64,000 bases of DNA from Trichobilharzia regenti. Its lineage: Eukaryota > Platyhelminthes > Trematoda > Strigeidida > Schistosomatidae. Numbering within the stretch: the first letter of the stretch is position 1; each line of letters opens with the position of its first letter. Positions 40,648 through 51,645 of this stretch are shown here, in pieces. Location of the stretch: the NCBI GenBank assembly GCA_944472135.2, contig OX235263.1, positions 35,765,379 through 35,829,378 on the forward strand, in the 5' to 3' direction. The notes under the pieces were generated by a model. That model was given only the letters and a program-made list of their open reading frames with translations. It was not told the origin of the DNA and searched no databases. Position numbers and translations under genes: made by a program.

Positions 40648-41019
40648 CATAATTATATACTGTCGAAATAACTTTTCTGGCAGCCCAAGTAGAGAGTTGA
40701 CTGTGAAGTTAGGTGGAGGGTTTTCTGTTAGTGACAGCAAACATAGGTTACTGAGCGATAAATCCTTCTGAAAAACGAGCTGCTTTAATTTCCTAGATAT
40801 CTCATATTGAGTGAACGTCCCATAGACAGTTCTAACTTCATTTTTATTTTCGAAGTGATTAAATTGGAAAAAATACTCCAACTCCAGTGGAGATGAGAAA
40901 GGCAAGATATTTGAAAATAACTTAAAACACTCATTGAGTTGAGGTTTTAATTTCCATCCGGAAGGTATGTTACCAAGAGCAATTTTTGATAGACATATAA
41001 GCGGCGAAGAATTATTGTC
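40648..41019 (-). CDS. Host gene exon (372 nt)
   Basis: Acceptor cacctatgtttcag before 41019, donor ATG|GTATTTG after 40648; 124 codons, phase 0 at both ends. It reads LICLSKIALGNIPSGWKLKP, ECFKLFSNILPFSSPLELEY, YEISRKLKQLVFQKDLSLSN, NPPPNFTVNSLLGLPEKLFR. Clearly coding-like with no stops; family not recognised. Chains to exons at 40471 and 40361. Confidence 0.8.
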
Positions 41020-41171
41020 CTGAAACATAGGTGTAGCGCAACATTAATGCATCCCGCCGATCCAACGAGTTGTTTGATACATCTTATGTCTAAATCAAAA
41101 CCAAAAACAATAGTCCAAAGTATGCCCATACTTCATCATCACCTCTCTATTTCTGATGATGTAAGACTTAC

Positions 41172-41372
41172 CTAGTGACTTCAACTGAAGTAGATTGTTT
41201 GGGTTGTATCCAATATCGAATATCGTTTTTACGAGCTAGTATTAACCAATTTGACTTCTTTGTGCTCGCTTCTTGATTGTAAGGTATAGGTTCCTGATCT
41301 TCGGTAAACTTCTGAGTAGCTTGTCCCGCCACTTGACTGTCGTAGCTTTGGTTAACTCCAAAGGGAGTAGTG
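41172..41372 (-). CDS. Candidate host exon (201 nt), phase conflict
   Basis: Donor CTAG|GTAAGTC after 41172 is strong; acceptor aattaatcccag before 41372. The only open frame reads SYDSQVAGQATQKFTEDQEP and NWLILARKNDIRYWIQPKQS and ends in phase 2, whereas the next exon (41019) needs phase 0. Either the splice choice differs, a sequence error exists, or these belong to different transcripts. Confidence 0.5.
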
Positions 41373-41379
41373 CTGGGAT

Positions 41380-41720
41380 TAATTATATGTGGTTTGTAGT
41401 ATGGGGTGTGTTAAGACTGTTACTACTGTGATTGGAGTTGATCCTTTCGCAAGTTAGTCATTCGGTATCGTCAACAGGAGGAAAGAGATAGTAATAATAA
41501 TAATGCTTATAATAGATATAATTAGTGAAGTTGTTCAGACTAAGAGACAGGAACGGAAATAGGAAACGTAACGACAGTCAGCTCATTAAGTTTGAAGAAT
41601 AATATATGTATCGGTAATAATAATAGTAATAATAGTAATTATAATATTAATAAGTTGTCAGGAGACTAAGACGGGAGAGAATGTAAAAAAGTAAAACGAC
41701 AAGTTTAATTGTCTACCCCT
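41380..41720. other. AT-rich spacer with AAT repeats
   Basis: Imperfect (AAT)n stretches at about 41492-41510 and 41618-41650. They may be tail sequence of the CR1-like element that follows. Confidence 0.4.
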
Positions 41721-41737
41721 GAATGGTGTGTGCGATT

Positions 41738-43150
41738 TTAAGGGGATAGGCCATTTGGATGCAGTCCTTGTGTCGCCGCATGGTTGTCCAGCCTTCGCTT
41801 AAAGGCGTCCAAAGACGGTGTCATAGCTATATCTGCCGGTAAGGAATTCCAGGGACGACAAACCCGCAGTGAAAAGAAGTGGGAGCGCAGCCGGGTCCTT
41901 GCCCTCTGGTGAGCTATCCTTCTGGGATATCCACGTGGGAGTCTATACCTACCCAATGGCAGAACACCTTTGTTTGGGCGATTCTGGTCATTTGTTATTT
42001 TGTAGGCAGTAATCAAATCACTCCTAAGCCGACGGTAGGTAAGTCTGAACAGGCCCAATTTCTTCAGCCTTTCATCATACGTTTTGTTTCAGAAACCAGC
42101 CACTCCTTTTGTTGCCCGTCGTTGGAATCTTTCCAAGAGGTCGGCGCCTCTTCTCAGCATTGGGGGTGCAATAATATTATGCACCTCAAGGTGTGGCCTG
42201 ACGTATGTTTTGTACAACATTAGAAAGAGCTCAGGAGTGAGTGCACCTAACTTTCTATGTGTAAAGTGTATGACAGCGTATGCCCTCGCTACATCCCCCG
42301 TGTAATTTACACTTGTGTCCATTTTATCCGTTAGAACTAGACCTAAGTAAAGTTCCGAATTTATGCAGGACAAGCTTTCATTGCACAGGGTGTAACTTGC
42401 ATTCTGAAGTCTACAGGTGCGTAACTTCACTACTTTGCACGTTTTCAGGTTGAAAGCCATGCCACTGGCCACCGCCCAGTCTTCCAGAAGGTTTAGATCT
42501 TCCTGCAGCCTATTTGAATCCTCCGGACACTTTATCGCCCTCGATATCTTTACGTCGTCAGCGTATAGGAGAGTCGGGCAGCTTAGACGGTGTGGTAGAT
42601 CATTGATAAAAATCAAAAACATCAGTGGTCCTAGGATAGAACCCTTCGACACTCCTGATGACAATCTGAGCCAAGATGATCGGACTCGGTTAACCTTAGT
42701 GCGAAATTGCCTGTCGGCTAGGTAGTCCTTTAACCATGACAGAAGTGGCTCACCTATACCTGCCTGGCTTATTTTATGTAGGAGAAGGTCATGGTGAACA
42801 GTGTCAAATGCCTTCTCAAGGTCTAGGTAGACCACATGGGCTGATACATTCATATCCCAGCATGACGTCCAGTCGTCCCAAGCTGACAGTAGGTTAGTAA
42901 CGCAGGATCTGCCTTTTCTGAATCCATGTTGGGCTTCGTGTAGTATATTAGACCTATCGAAATATTCCCCGATGTGGTCGTCAATAATACTTTCCAGTAC
43001 TTTTGATACCACTGGGAATAGAGCTACTTGTCTATAACTAGTGGCATTTTGCCTGTCCCCACCTTTGAAGATTGGAAAAAGGATGGCTCTTTTCCACTCC
43101 CTTGGCAGTGTCCCCGAATCCACTGAGTGTTCGAACAAGTCGCACAGGGG
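41738..43150 (-). pseudogene. CR1/Jockey-like LINE RT, 5'-truncated
   Basis: 43138-42089 encodes RT from SGTLPREWKRAILFPIFKGG through AQHGFRKGRSCVTNLL, motif A VVYLDLEKAFDTVHHDLLL, SSGVSKGSILGPLMFLIFIN (the usual Q of VxQGS is K), motif C LLYADDVKI, and LYKTYVRPHLEVHNIIAPP. After a frame change, 42058-41738 continues with RLTYRRLRSDLITAYKI and RTRLRSHFFSLRVCRPWNSL, the CR1-type C-terminus. Resembles schistosome SR1/CR1-clade elements. Lacks endonuclease and ORF1; one frame break. Confidence 0.88.
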
Positions 43151-44088
43151 TCTACAGAGAGCTCCAGCGCACTATTTCAGAACAGATGGCCTGATAAATA
43201 AATAAATAAAATAAATAAATTTATTCTCATGATGCAGTACATGAGGGACGCCAGTTTACAGGCATCATCAAATTGTTACAGAAATAGGACCATATTATTC
43301 AGTCACAATTTACAGTCGATAGCAAAATATGTTTTACATGTACACTGGAGATTATACATACACTTGATAAATGTTAATCCCAATAGTATAAAACATCCTT
43401 TTCACTTATGTACAATCATTTCTGTGCATGGTTGGAAAAATCCGCTAGATTGTCAGTGAGTGCAACACATCAGGAAATACAGAAGTATTGTCTTCGCATT
43501 AACAAAAAACCAGGTCTTTGGTGGATGGGTTATAAGTGCCTGGGAAAAAAATAAAGCTCGAAGTCAGTTTTCATACATAATTTTGTTGTGCACAGAATTC
43601 TTGAATTATAGTTCATTGTTGTGTTATTTGGAAATCAGTGATTTGCTTATCTCATTTGATCTGCAATGTCATTGTTGGGAGCAAAATACATAAGCTTTGG
43701 ACGCATTAATTAATGGATTTCTACTGCTTGTGGGTATTTACTTCTCATGAGGAGGGTTTCTGAATTTTAGTTGCTCCGACAGGAGTTGTGGATATTAACT
43801 GCTCAGCAACATTACGAATATAAGTTCATCACATTATCTTAGGAAAGTTGGGTTGTAGTTGGTGAGGTATATATGATACCCGACGAGCGTACATCTGTCC
43901 ATGTGATGTTGTGGTGAGTTATATCTTTTTCATGTTGTCGGTTCATGTCCGTTTTATTCCACTTATTGTGTTGGGTAGAAGTTTTACAAACGAAATTTTT
44001 TTGTCTATTTGAGGGTAAGTATCTTAATCATTAATGTTTATCTAAAATTATAAATATAGGCAAAAAACAACAGGTGTAGTATTTAAGC
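43151..44088. other. No gene seen; AAAT repeat at the edge
   Basis: (AAAT)n at 43192-43220, directly at the truncation point of the CR1-like copy. No further element recognised. Confidence 0.4.
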
Positions 44089-44414
44089 TTATGCATTAAA
44101 TGGACCTATAATTTCGGAGGCTCTCAGATAGGAACTAGGACTACTATCGTTTGCAAACTCTTGTAGTTTGTCGTTAAGCACTTTTTTGAATGAGGCCAAT
44201 GTACCTGCTTGACGCATTTCCATTGATAGTTTATTCCATATCTGTGCATACCTAATCAAGTAAAACTTTTCCCTGGTAGCTGTTTTACATTGTTCGATAG
44301 CTACCGTACCCTTAGTGTGTCTTAGTTTGTAGCCACTGTCATCTGAAAGTCGAATGCCATTGTTAGAGGTAAAAACTAAGTGGTTTAGAAGCTTATAGTA
44401 AAGTTGAACAAGGC
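44089..44414 (-). pseudogene. CR1-like RT C-terminal fragment (second family)
   Basis: Minus-strand frame of about 108 codons: VQLYYKLLNHLV, RHTKGTVAIEQCKTATREKF, FYLIRYAQIWNKLSMEMRQA, LASFKKVLNDKLQEF, stop at 44089. The FxLRxxxIWNxLP-like motif followed by SFKxxLDxxL is the usual end of CR1/Jockey RT proteins. 5'-truncated. Confidence 0.7.
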
Positions 44415-44572
44415 ATTAAGAAGACAAATTTCGCGAGATGATATCATTTCGTAGTTTCTTTACAACCGCTTTACAACTAACATGGTTAACAATGATAAAA
44501 TAAAGTTCATGAAATTTACTCAGTTAAATAAAAACAAAAGTACATACTAATGACCAATCATATTAAGATAGG

Positions 44573-45850
44573 TCATGCAGTCCAGGGTAGGCGAAGATTG
44601 AAGTCTATTGATTTTTGTACACACAGTTTAGGCTGTATGTGATTAATCCAAAGTGCTTCCATCACCTTCAATAACCTTGAATTAGAGTTATGTGAAATAA
44701 TTGTGAAACAGTCATTAATATTTATTTTGTGACCAGACATTAATAAGTGTTTTGCAATGGATGATGCTGGATTTCTATTAAGATTAATCGCGTTGGGATT
44801 TTCGATATGGTTTACTAGCCATTTTGGAATATGTTCTTTTCGACGACATTGGAACATTCTGTTAGTTCTACCTATATAGGTGTCACCGCAGCTGCAGGTG
44901 AACTTGTAGATACAGTTTGAAGTAGAGTCCACAGAATTTCGTCCTTTAATTGTAGGAACAGGGATCGAAAATGTTCGGCAAGTGAGAAAAAGAGATGCGG
45001 CGTAGAATGTGCGTTTGATGGCTGATCGAAGTCTTTGAGTTGTCAACTGCATAATCTGGTCGCCCTTGAATGGTAGATTAATAAAGATGGCTTTCTTTGG
45101 TACAGAAGCTGTCTTTTCGAGATGTGGTTTTTCTTTGCTGTGACAAGTGATAAAGCTCTCCGGATAACCATTAGCTAATAAAACTGAATGTACATGTCGA
45201 AGCTCATCCATCAGTGTGTCACTCGTGCATATTTTTCGGGCCCTTGAGAACAAACATTTCACTAGGGAACGTTTATACTGGATAGGAACAAAACTGGTAA
45301 AATGAAGATATTGTCCAGTCCATGTTTGTTTACGAAAAATAGAGCGCTGAATCGTACCATCATTTCTCCTAGTCATAGTAATATCCAGGAAACCAAGTTT
45401 GTTATTCGATTCTAGTTCGGAAGTCACTCGAATATTTGGATGAATATGATTAAATAGAGTAATGAAGTTTTCAATAGATTCACTATTATTACCAATAATA
45501 AGAGTATCATCAACATAACGTTTATACAGCATAAATCCTCCAAGCATACCTTGCATTTGTTTCTCTAATTTCGACATAAATATATCTGCTAACAGGGGCC
45601 CCAGAGGGCTCCCCATCGCAACACCATCGATTTGTTTATATGCCTTTTCTTGGAATGTGAATCCAATATTTTCTGTACACATTAAGATTATGTCTTTGAT
45701 GTAAGTGACGGGAATGGGTAAGTTTATGCCATTGCTTGTGATGTAATCGCAAATAAAATCAACAGTTTCATGAAGGGGAACATTGGTGAATAAAGATTCT
45801 ATGTCAATTGAACACATAACCTTTTCCTTAATGTTCAAGGTGTCCAGCAT
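44573..45850 (-). CDS. Penelope-like element ORF, 425 codons, open
   Basis: RT motif A SIDIESLFTNVPLHETVDFI, motif B IDGVAMGSPLGPLLADIFMS, motif C YKRYVDDTLIIG, RT thumb ELESNNKLGFLDITMTRRND, then a GIY-YIG domain beginning CIYKFTCSCGDTYIGRTNRM with KEHIPKWLV and SIAKHLLMSGH, C-terminus EALWINHIQPKLCVQKSIDF. The frame is unbroken from the RT palm to the natural end but lacks the N-terminal region that Penelope RTs carry before motif A. It is a different subfamily from the copies at 8.3 and 18.5 kb (about one third identical by eye). The truncation point is next to an HHR-SINE tail. Confidence 0.88.
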   Translation of the reverse strand: MLDTLNIKEKVMCSIDIESLFTNVPLHETVDFICDYITSNGINLPIPVTYIKDIILMCTENIGFTFQEKAYKQIDGVAMGSPLGPLLADIFMSKLEKQMQGMLGGFMLYKRYVDDTLIIGNNSESIENFITLFNHIHPNIRVTSELESNNKLGFLDITMTRRNDGTIQRSIFRKQTWTGQYLHFTSFVPIQYKRSLVKCLFSRARKICTSDTLMDELRHVHSVLLANGYPESFITCHSKEKPHLEKTASVPKKAIFINLPFKGDQIMQLTTQRLRSAIKRTFYAASLFLTCRTFSIPVPTIKGRNSVDSTSNCIYKFTCSCGDTYIGRTNRMFQCRRKEHIPKWLVNHIENPNAINLNRNPASSIAKHLLMSGHKININDCFTIISHNSNSRLLKVMEALWINHIQPKLCVQKSIDFNLRLPWTA

Positions 45851-45867
45851 TTCTAATTAAAATAATA

Positions 45868-46003
45868 CTTAAATAAAACAAATAAACAAACATTCATTCA
45901 AGTATTGGGTTGTAGGGATTTGATTGATTGGTTAGAGGAATTCATCATGAGTTGACACCGGTCAGGTCCTGGGTTCGAACCCCCGTGGTAGGTGCGTAAA
46001 CCT
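45868..46003 (+). mobile_element. HHR-SINE fragment (inverted tail plus head piece)
   Basis: 'caagtattgggttgtaggga...tcatcatgagttgac' is the family tail in minus orientation; it is followed directly by a plus-strand head piece 'caggtcctgggttcgaaccc' and 'taggtgcgtaa'. The left side including A-rich DNA duplicates 1535-1640. Broken at 46003 by BEL-type LTR sequence. Confidence 0.6.
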
Positions 46004-46352
46004 TTAACGCCCAGCTCTTGCCACGCTGGGACTCACGCTGTTCCTCGAAGCTTCTCAGAAACGCTTAGTACGAACGGACGCGAGAACCAGAACCCAGTTT
46101 GGTGACTCGCCAATAATTTATTCTAACACCAACGTTTAACCAATGTACAACTAAGCTTTACAACTAAGGTCTATGAACAAATATTACAATAATAAATCAC
46201 AATATTACTTCTGACGGTTGTCTCCTGACTTCTTTCTGAACAGCGACCGATGAGAGGATGACTGGCTGATTGGTGCTTCCGCGAAAATTGGGGAAGTCGG
46301 TTTTGAGCAAACAACCATGAATTGATCGTTCAATCTTCAGCTACATTAACCG
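46004..46352 (-). repeat. BEL/Pao-type LTR, minus orientation
   Basis: Matches the plus-strand LTR at 51646-51980 in reverse complement ('gcgttccgatcgctg' region, 'gagcaaacaaccatgaattga', 'cgttcaatcttcagctacatt'). Ends near 46352 by comparison with 'tgtcaatgtagttgaagatt'. Apparently a solo LTR. Confidence 0.65.
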
Positions 46353-46840
46353 TCATGTTAAGATGTTTTACTGCATCAAATGGTGCCGAGGTCGATTCCA
46401 GAATTCTCCATTTGCGCCATTTGTGTCTGCATGGCGGTCTGTACTCGTAAGTTGAGTAAAAATGTGGAAAACTGTTTGAAAACCAGTTGCTTCTTCGTTT
46501 CAGATCATGAATACTCATTTACAGCATGTTCGCCAGCGTCTTCAAATGGTAGAATTGGATCGTTCATGGAATTTGAGTGGTTATGAGATAAATGGTTTGG
46601 AATTAATCTTCATTTTAATTTAGATGCAGGCTTGTTCGACCTCGACCAGAAAAGATAAAAAGGAGTTTATGCACACCAGTGGAGTACCAGAAACAGAAAG
46701 TACGTGAAAATGAAGAGGACATTATTGTTTTATGCATTTCTAAGGGTAAACTATTCCTGTATATTCCGTACTAAATCATTTTATGCATCTATGTGACAGT
46801 TTATTTACAGTTTTTAGAGTGCTTAGTGTGTTGAAGTGCG
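46353..46840. other. No gene seen
   Basis: Spacer with short unsupported frames. Confidence 0.4.
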
Positions 46841-46844
46841 TCTT

Positions 46845-48370
46845 TTAGGTGCTGTAGTAGGTTAGTGATTGATTCGTTCTAGGAGTAAATTGTTTATTAA
46901 TATAATCAGTAGAGTGAAACAGTCTGTACAGAGAGCGTTTGAAGCTTGTAACCGAAGAGCAAGTTCTGATATCTATAGGCAGGCTATTCCATATTTTAGA
47001 ATACATGACTGTGAAGAAGTTTTCACGGAGTGTTGACTTAAAGGAATGAGTTGTCACTGTGCAAGTTTGGTTACGCAGATCGTAAGAACCTTCCTGTGCG
47101 AATTGTATGTCCCTGTTACCTGAGAATGATATTTTGTGAAGGACCTTAAAGAAGAATATTAGGTTTATAATAAGTCGCCTTGTCCAAAGTGGGTCGAGTT
47201 TTAGGATCATGCACCGTGAGATGTAGTCTTTCTTACAATCGTAGCCAAGTAGTTTTGAGGTAAAATATCGTTGGATACTTTCCATTCTTAGCTTATCACG
47301 TGTGCGAGTGCTGCTTATAATAAATGGACAGTATTCTAGTAGTGGTCTGACACATGTTTTGTGCAGAATTAGCTTGGCTTCATTGTCGTGAAAGTTCCTG
47401 AGTATGCATCCTAAGAGCATCCTCGATTTTCTAGTCTGTGATGCTACTTGCTCAGAGAATGTCAAGTCACTAGAGTACCTCAGGCCTAGGTCAACGACAC
47501 TTCGGAGTCTGGTTAAGTTAGTAGATTGGAGCGTTAATTTCAGGTCAATTGAGGGTGCACCAAAGCAGATCCAGCCACATTTGTTCAGATTAAATTGGAG
47601 ATGCCATAAGGACGACCAAGCAGTCATTTTATCTAATTCCTTCTGCATCACATTCTCGAAGTACCCTAAGTCATCACATTGGAATGTACAGGCTACTTTT
47701 AGGTCATCTGCAAAGATGAACGGTTTCCCGTGCGAGAAGCAAGCACATATGTCATTGATGTATAGTGTAAATAGGAGGGGTCCAATGACACTACCTTGTA
47801 CCACACCAGAAGTGATAGGGCTAGGTTTGGAGGTCGCAGACCTGAGTTTAACTATTTGGGACCTATTGTTAAGGAATGATTTAAGCCCTCCTAATAATGG
47901 GTCACGTATTCCTGAGGAGTTCAGCTTATTTGTTAGCAGTAAATGGTCAACACGGTTGAATGCATTAGAAATGTCTAAGTAAATGACAAGTACTAGTTAC
48001 CGTCTGTCACGACTGCTGGTTACAAAAGTGAAGCAGTCTAGGCGACATGTTAAACATGATCTGGATTTCAGGAATCCATGTTGGTTCGGACTTATAATAT
48101 TGCAGCTAAGCATAAGTTTGATTAAGTTATCTTTAACTGGTCTCTCCATGATTCTAGATGCTATAGGTGTGATATTGATCGGCCGGTGGTTAGTGACTAC
48201 AGTTTTCGAGCCAGATTTGTGTTTAGGCATAATAAATGTTGTCTTCCATATGTCAGGGTAAGTTTGAGTTTCTAGGGACATTGTGAATATTTTAAGCAGC
48301 AGTAGGGGAATGTCAGGGCCACCATATTTATAGAAATAAGATGATATACCGTCGGTACCGTTCCATCCTT
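46845..48370 (-). pseudogene. CR1/Jockey-like LINE RT, 5'-truncated, frameshifted
   Basis: From about 48366: GTDGISSYFYKYGGPDIPLL, TYPDIWKTTFIMPKHKSGSK, NHRPINITPIASRIMERPV, NQHGFLKSRSCLTC. A frame change near 47990 leads to VIYLDISNAFNRVDHLLL (motif A), VVQGSVIGPLLFTLYIND, motif C FIFADDLKVACTF, LILHKTCVRPLLEYCPFIIS and NFFTVMYSKIWNSLPIDIRT, stop at 46845. Same family as the RT scrap in the centre of the 56.7-63.5 kb palindrome. Inactive. Confidence 0.88.
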
Positions 48371-48374
48371 TTTT

Positions 48375-48795
48375 CCATTGCTAGAATGACTCCTGCAGAA
48401 AGCAATGTGACCATAGCAGCACCTCACGATACTCTACGCACATCCTCTTATCTATTCACTACCACTTACCACTGCTATCACTTGTCACTCATTCTACCTT
48501 AGTTCTAGTAACGGTGACGTATGCGAGCCTCAGTCGTCTACACTCTCGCCCCCTGGCGTGTGGGACCACAGCTAATCATTATCTATGTGTGCATGTCATT
48601 CTCAGCAATAGCCCAGCCTCCCCGGCGTATACGACCCATCTGCTGTCTTTAACATCTATCAATTCATTCACGGATTTAGAAGACTAGAAACAACTTCAGA
48701 AGTAGGCGCGACGAAAAATTTAACAAAATTATGCATAAAATCAAGGTATGAAAACAACAAGTAAGCACAGTGAATCCAAAAACACCAACTGATAT
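48375..48795. other. No gene seen
   Basis: More GC-rich than its surroundings ('ctctcgccccctggcgtgtggg'); may be unrecognised LTR-element sequence. Confidence 0.35.
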
Positions 48796-48801
48796 GACAC
48801 A

Positions 48802-49090
48802 CTACACATATATCCAAACAGTGCACATAACTTCGAAGATCTTGTCTTGATGTAATTCATTTGATGAATCGCAGGACTTACAGCAGTGCGTCTGCATACG
48901 CTTAACAGCCTCGAATAAATTCCCTACAATCATCGAAGTTCTTCCGAATCTTTGACTCAGCATACCCATAGCCTCAGAGTACCCTTCGTTTGGCCTCATA
49001 AACTGACAGCACTGTGTAGCCCTTGAAGCAACTCTAGTGCAATACTTCAACAAATCATCAACTTCATTTCATCATTTATTGCAAGCCCAC
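48802..49090 (-). pseudogene. BEL/Pao gag fragment
   Basis: Minus strand: LLKYCTRVASRATQCCQFMR, YSEAMGMLSQRFGRTSMIV, NLFEAVKRMQTH, aligned with MRYCTGDATRAIQCCKFMKP and ILRQGFGRPPMIVKNVFEAD of the 52-kb gag. Short, inverted relative to the internal fragment that follows at 49130. Confidence 0.7.
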
Positions 49091-49129
49091 TCAACATGAC
49101 TTCAAACTACTTTGGAAACTGTGGATAGT

Positions 49130-49975
49130 AAGTCGGGTTGTCGTTGAAACACCGAGTTATCCACTTGTGTTATCAAAGAGTTTGAAAATGATGAAATCGA
49201 TCATGCAAACGGCGGTGAGTTGGATATTTGTGATCATGATACTGCACTTTTGTCCATGGCTGGTCATGATGAGATGAGGGGAATGTCTACTACTACTGAG
49301 TTGAACAAAGGCTCTGTACAGTTTGAACGTGAAGTAGAATTAAAGGCAGATGCAGTTGCAGAAGTTATGGACACTCGTGAGACTGTCAGTGTACGTGATC
49401 AGCTTGTAGCTCACCTATCAACAGATATTAATGCTAAACTGCAGCTAATAATAAAAGACAGCAGTGGTGGTAATCTTGCAGTTAGACAACCTTCTGCAAG
49501 CCGAACAACAATAGCTTTTGATGCACTATCTTCATCAACTGGTATCATTCAGTCGTCGTTGGTGTTGTCATCCACAATGACAGAGACGTCCATGAACTCA
49601 GGTGTCTTATACTGTAACTATGCTAGTGTCAGTCCGTTTGAAAGGACGAATGTCAATGATCAGTTTAGTGGGGATAAGGCAACTGTGTACGAGAGGGCAA
49701 TTGTTAAACTGACTTGCATGAATGAAAGCATTTCTAGTTTCAAGTTAATATTTGAATGCTACTATCTTTGGTGTAAATTACTCTGTGCCTACGCTTGGTT
49801 GACCAGATACGTCGTGTGTTTGTTAGTCATCTATATTCCACGATACAATGACAAGGGCGTGTCACCGTTCAGAGTTGAGGATATAAATGATAGAAGGAGG
49901 TCAGAAAACGAACTCCACGACGATTTTCCAACCTTGGGCGTCAACCTGAGAGGGTTTGTAGGCGTAGTGCTGTAA
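49130..49975 (+). pseudogene. BEL/Pao internal (gag-pol linker) fragment
   Basis: 'attatcaaagagtttgaaaatgatgaaat' and DHDEMRGMSTTTEL match 53310-53450 (KEFENDEID, DHDEMGGMSTTAIL), which follows the 52-kb gag. The frame 49220-49975 then runs through a Ser/Thr-rich stretch without recognised catalytic motifs. It is the only copy in the window with the sequence downstream of that point. Confidence 0.55.
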
Positions 49976-50200
49976 GTCCTACAATTCTTCAAGGGTAGTA
50001 CGTCGAATCGCGGTCCATCGTACTTAAGGTGTTATGTTGTACATATATTCATGTTGTATACACTGAATTGGTATCATTTCTCAAATATCTGCTCGTAACT
50101 TTGTTTGTGTCTGGACGCCTTTACACTTGTATCATCAACCTGAGAAGGAATGTAGGCATACTGCTGTGAGTCCTACAGTTCTTCAAGTGTAGCTCGTCAA
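49948..50200 (+). repeat. Imperfect direct repeat
   Basis: 'caacctgagagggtttgtaggcgtagtgctgtaagtcct' (49948 on) recurs at 50136 as 'caacctgagaaggaatgtag...tgctgtgagtcct', spaced about 188 bp. Confidence 0.6.
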
Positions 50201-50569
50201 GCCAGAATCCACAACATTTGGTGTATCGATCATACATCTATTTGTGTTTAGTAATTATGTGGTTCGCAATTGTTTTAATTCTTTGTTTATTTTCATAGTT
50301 TTCTCATCGTATGAGTCATCTCGTTACGCTATTGTAAGTACTTCCAAAGTCGTTTCTATTCTTCTAAACTTATGAACGGATCGAGTAGTGTTAGAGTCAG
50401 TGTATGCGATTTGACACGCCAGGGAGAGGATTGTGCCAGAGTGGTATGAACCAACCAACACTCCTAAACACTCCAGATCAGTGGTGGCACTGTCGACAGA
50501 GGGCGAAGGAAATTTCCGATCACTGAGGAGGTTGCGACACTGAGGAGACCGTACTGGTGTGATGTAGTA

Positions 50570-50970
50570 TGCCTGTTGTGTGTTGGGATTTTTGTCTTGG
50601 TTTTCCATTTTAGCCTAGACCCGGTAGGCCCAGATTCCCGCGTCGGCAGTTCAGTTCAAGGTTATCAGCACTATGGAAAAGGGATGGACCCCTTTTGCCG
50701 AGGAGTGTCAGTGGAAGTGAACATTGAATTTTTTGGAACTGGTGGCCATTGGTGGGCAACTCGAAGGCGCAAATAGTTCAATCGTGTACAAGTTCGAAGA
50801 GGACGACCAAGACGATAAAAAGTACTCCATAATCTTGTCTTAAGTACTTGTTTATAGACTTTTACTATTCTCCGCTTTAATTGTCAAACAATATAACTTC
50901 CTTCTTACAATACTGGTGTTTTGGAGTTAAAGTAGAAGAAAGTACATAGTTTTTCTCGGTGCGGAGCGTC
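50570..50970 (+). repeat. Dispersed unit repeated at 51523 and 53467 (inverted)
   Basis: 50703-50850 is the reverse complement of 53467-53600 and 50848-50970 is the reverse complement of 51523-51645. The frame around 50690-50800 reads VAIGGQLEGANSSIVY in the antisense copy (53773-53510) and a related string here. It may be the 3' part of an LTR element; no domain is recognised. Confidence 0.5.
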
Positions 50971-51029
50971 CTTGACAGGATCTGTAAGTTGACCATTGAA
51001 TAGTAAATGTCTCGAGTCCAATCGGATTG

Positions 51030-51250
51030 GTGAAATTCTTCTGTCCAACAAAAATCCATGCAGGTTTCCCTGTCCTGGTTGGTTAATGACTCTGACTCTT
51101 CCATGAGGGCTACAAACTTAGGTAACTTTAAACCCTTACTATCCCTAGACAGCGCAGCGTGAACATCAGACTCACCATGCTGAACATCATGCATATCATT
51201 ACAATTAACACGCTTCTCATCGTTACTTATTTTATTGTCTGCTTCTATGT
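51030..51250 (-). pseudogene. BEL/Pao gag N-terminal fragment (other family)
   Basis: Minus-strand frame with KGLKLPKFVALMEESES, comparable to the gag signature NIKLPKLEPRCCDGNPADYL at 52.3 kb. Short and frame-broken. Confidence 0.45.
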
Positions 51251-51369
51251 TGCCACGTCGCTTTCATGACCCAGGCATTATCCAACGTCACTAAATAATC
51301 CAAATTGCGTTGATAATCCGTATCCAATGAGATGCTGGTTGCAGACCCAGTATGTAATCCCGGAAATTC

Positions 51370-51488
51370 CAGGAGGCACTCCAGAAAATGAACAGATAAA
51401 TAGAAACTGCCCCAGAAGGCACTCCAGTATACGAAAAAGCTGCCCCATAAGGCGCTCCAAAAAACGAACAAACGAACAAAAACTGTCA
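51370..51488 (+). repeat. Three-copy imperfect tandem repeat
   Basis: 'aggcactccagaaaatgaac', 'aggcactccagtatacgaaa' and 'aggcgctccaaaaaacgaac' start three units of 33-43 bp; the first two end in ctgcccca. Confidence 0.65.
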
Positions 51489-51645
51489 AGGAAAATATCC
51501 CTAAGTTCCTATTATTACAAAGACGCTCCGCACCGAGAAAGACTACGTACTTTCTTCTACTTTAACTTCAAAACACCAGTATTGTAAGAAGGAAGTTATA
51601 TAGTTTGACAATTAAACCGGACAACAGTAAAAGTCTATAAACAAG

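Noticed and set aside
49220..49975. Novel 251-codon host gene
   Set aside because: Its N-terminal part matches the post-gag segment of the BEL element at 53.3 kb, so it is LTR-element sequence.
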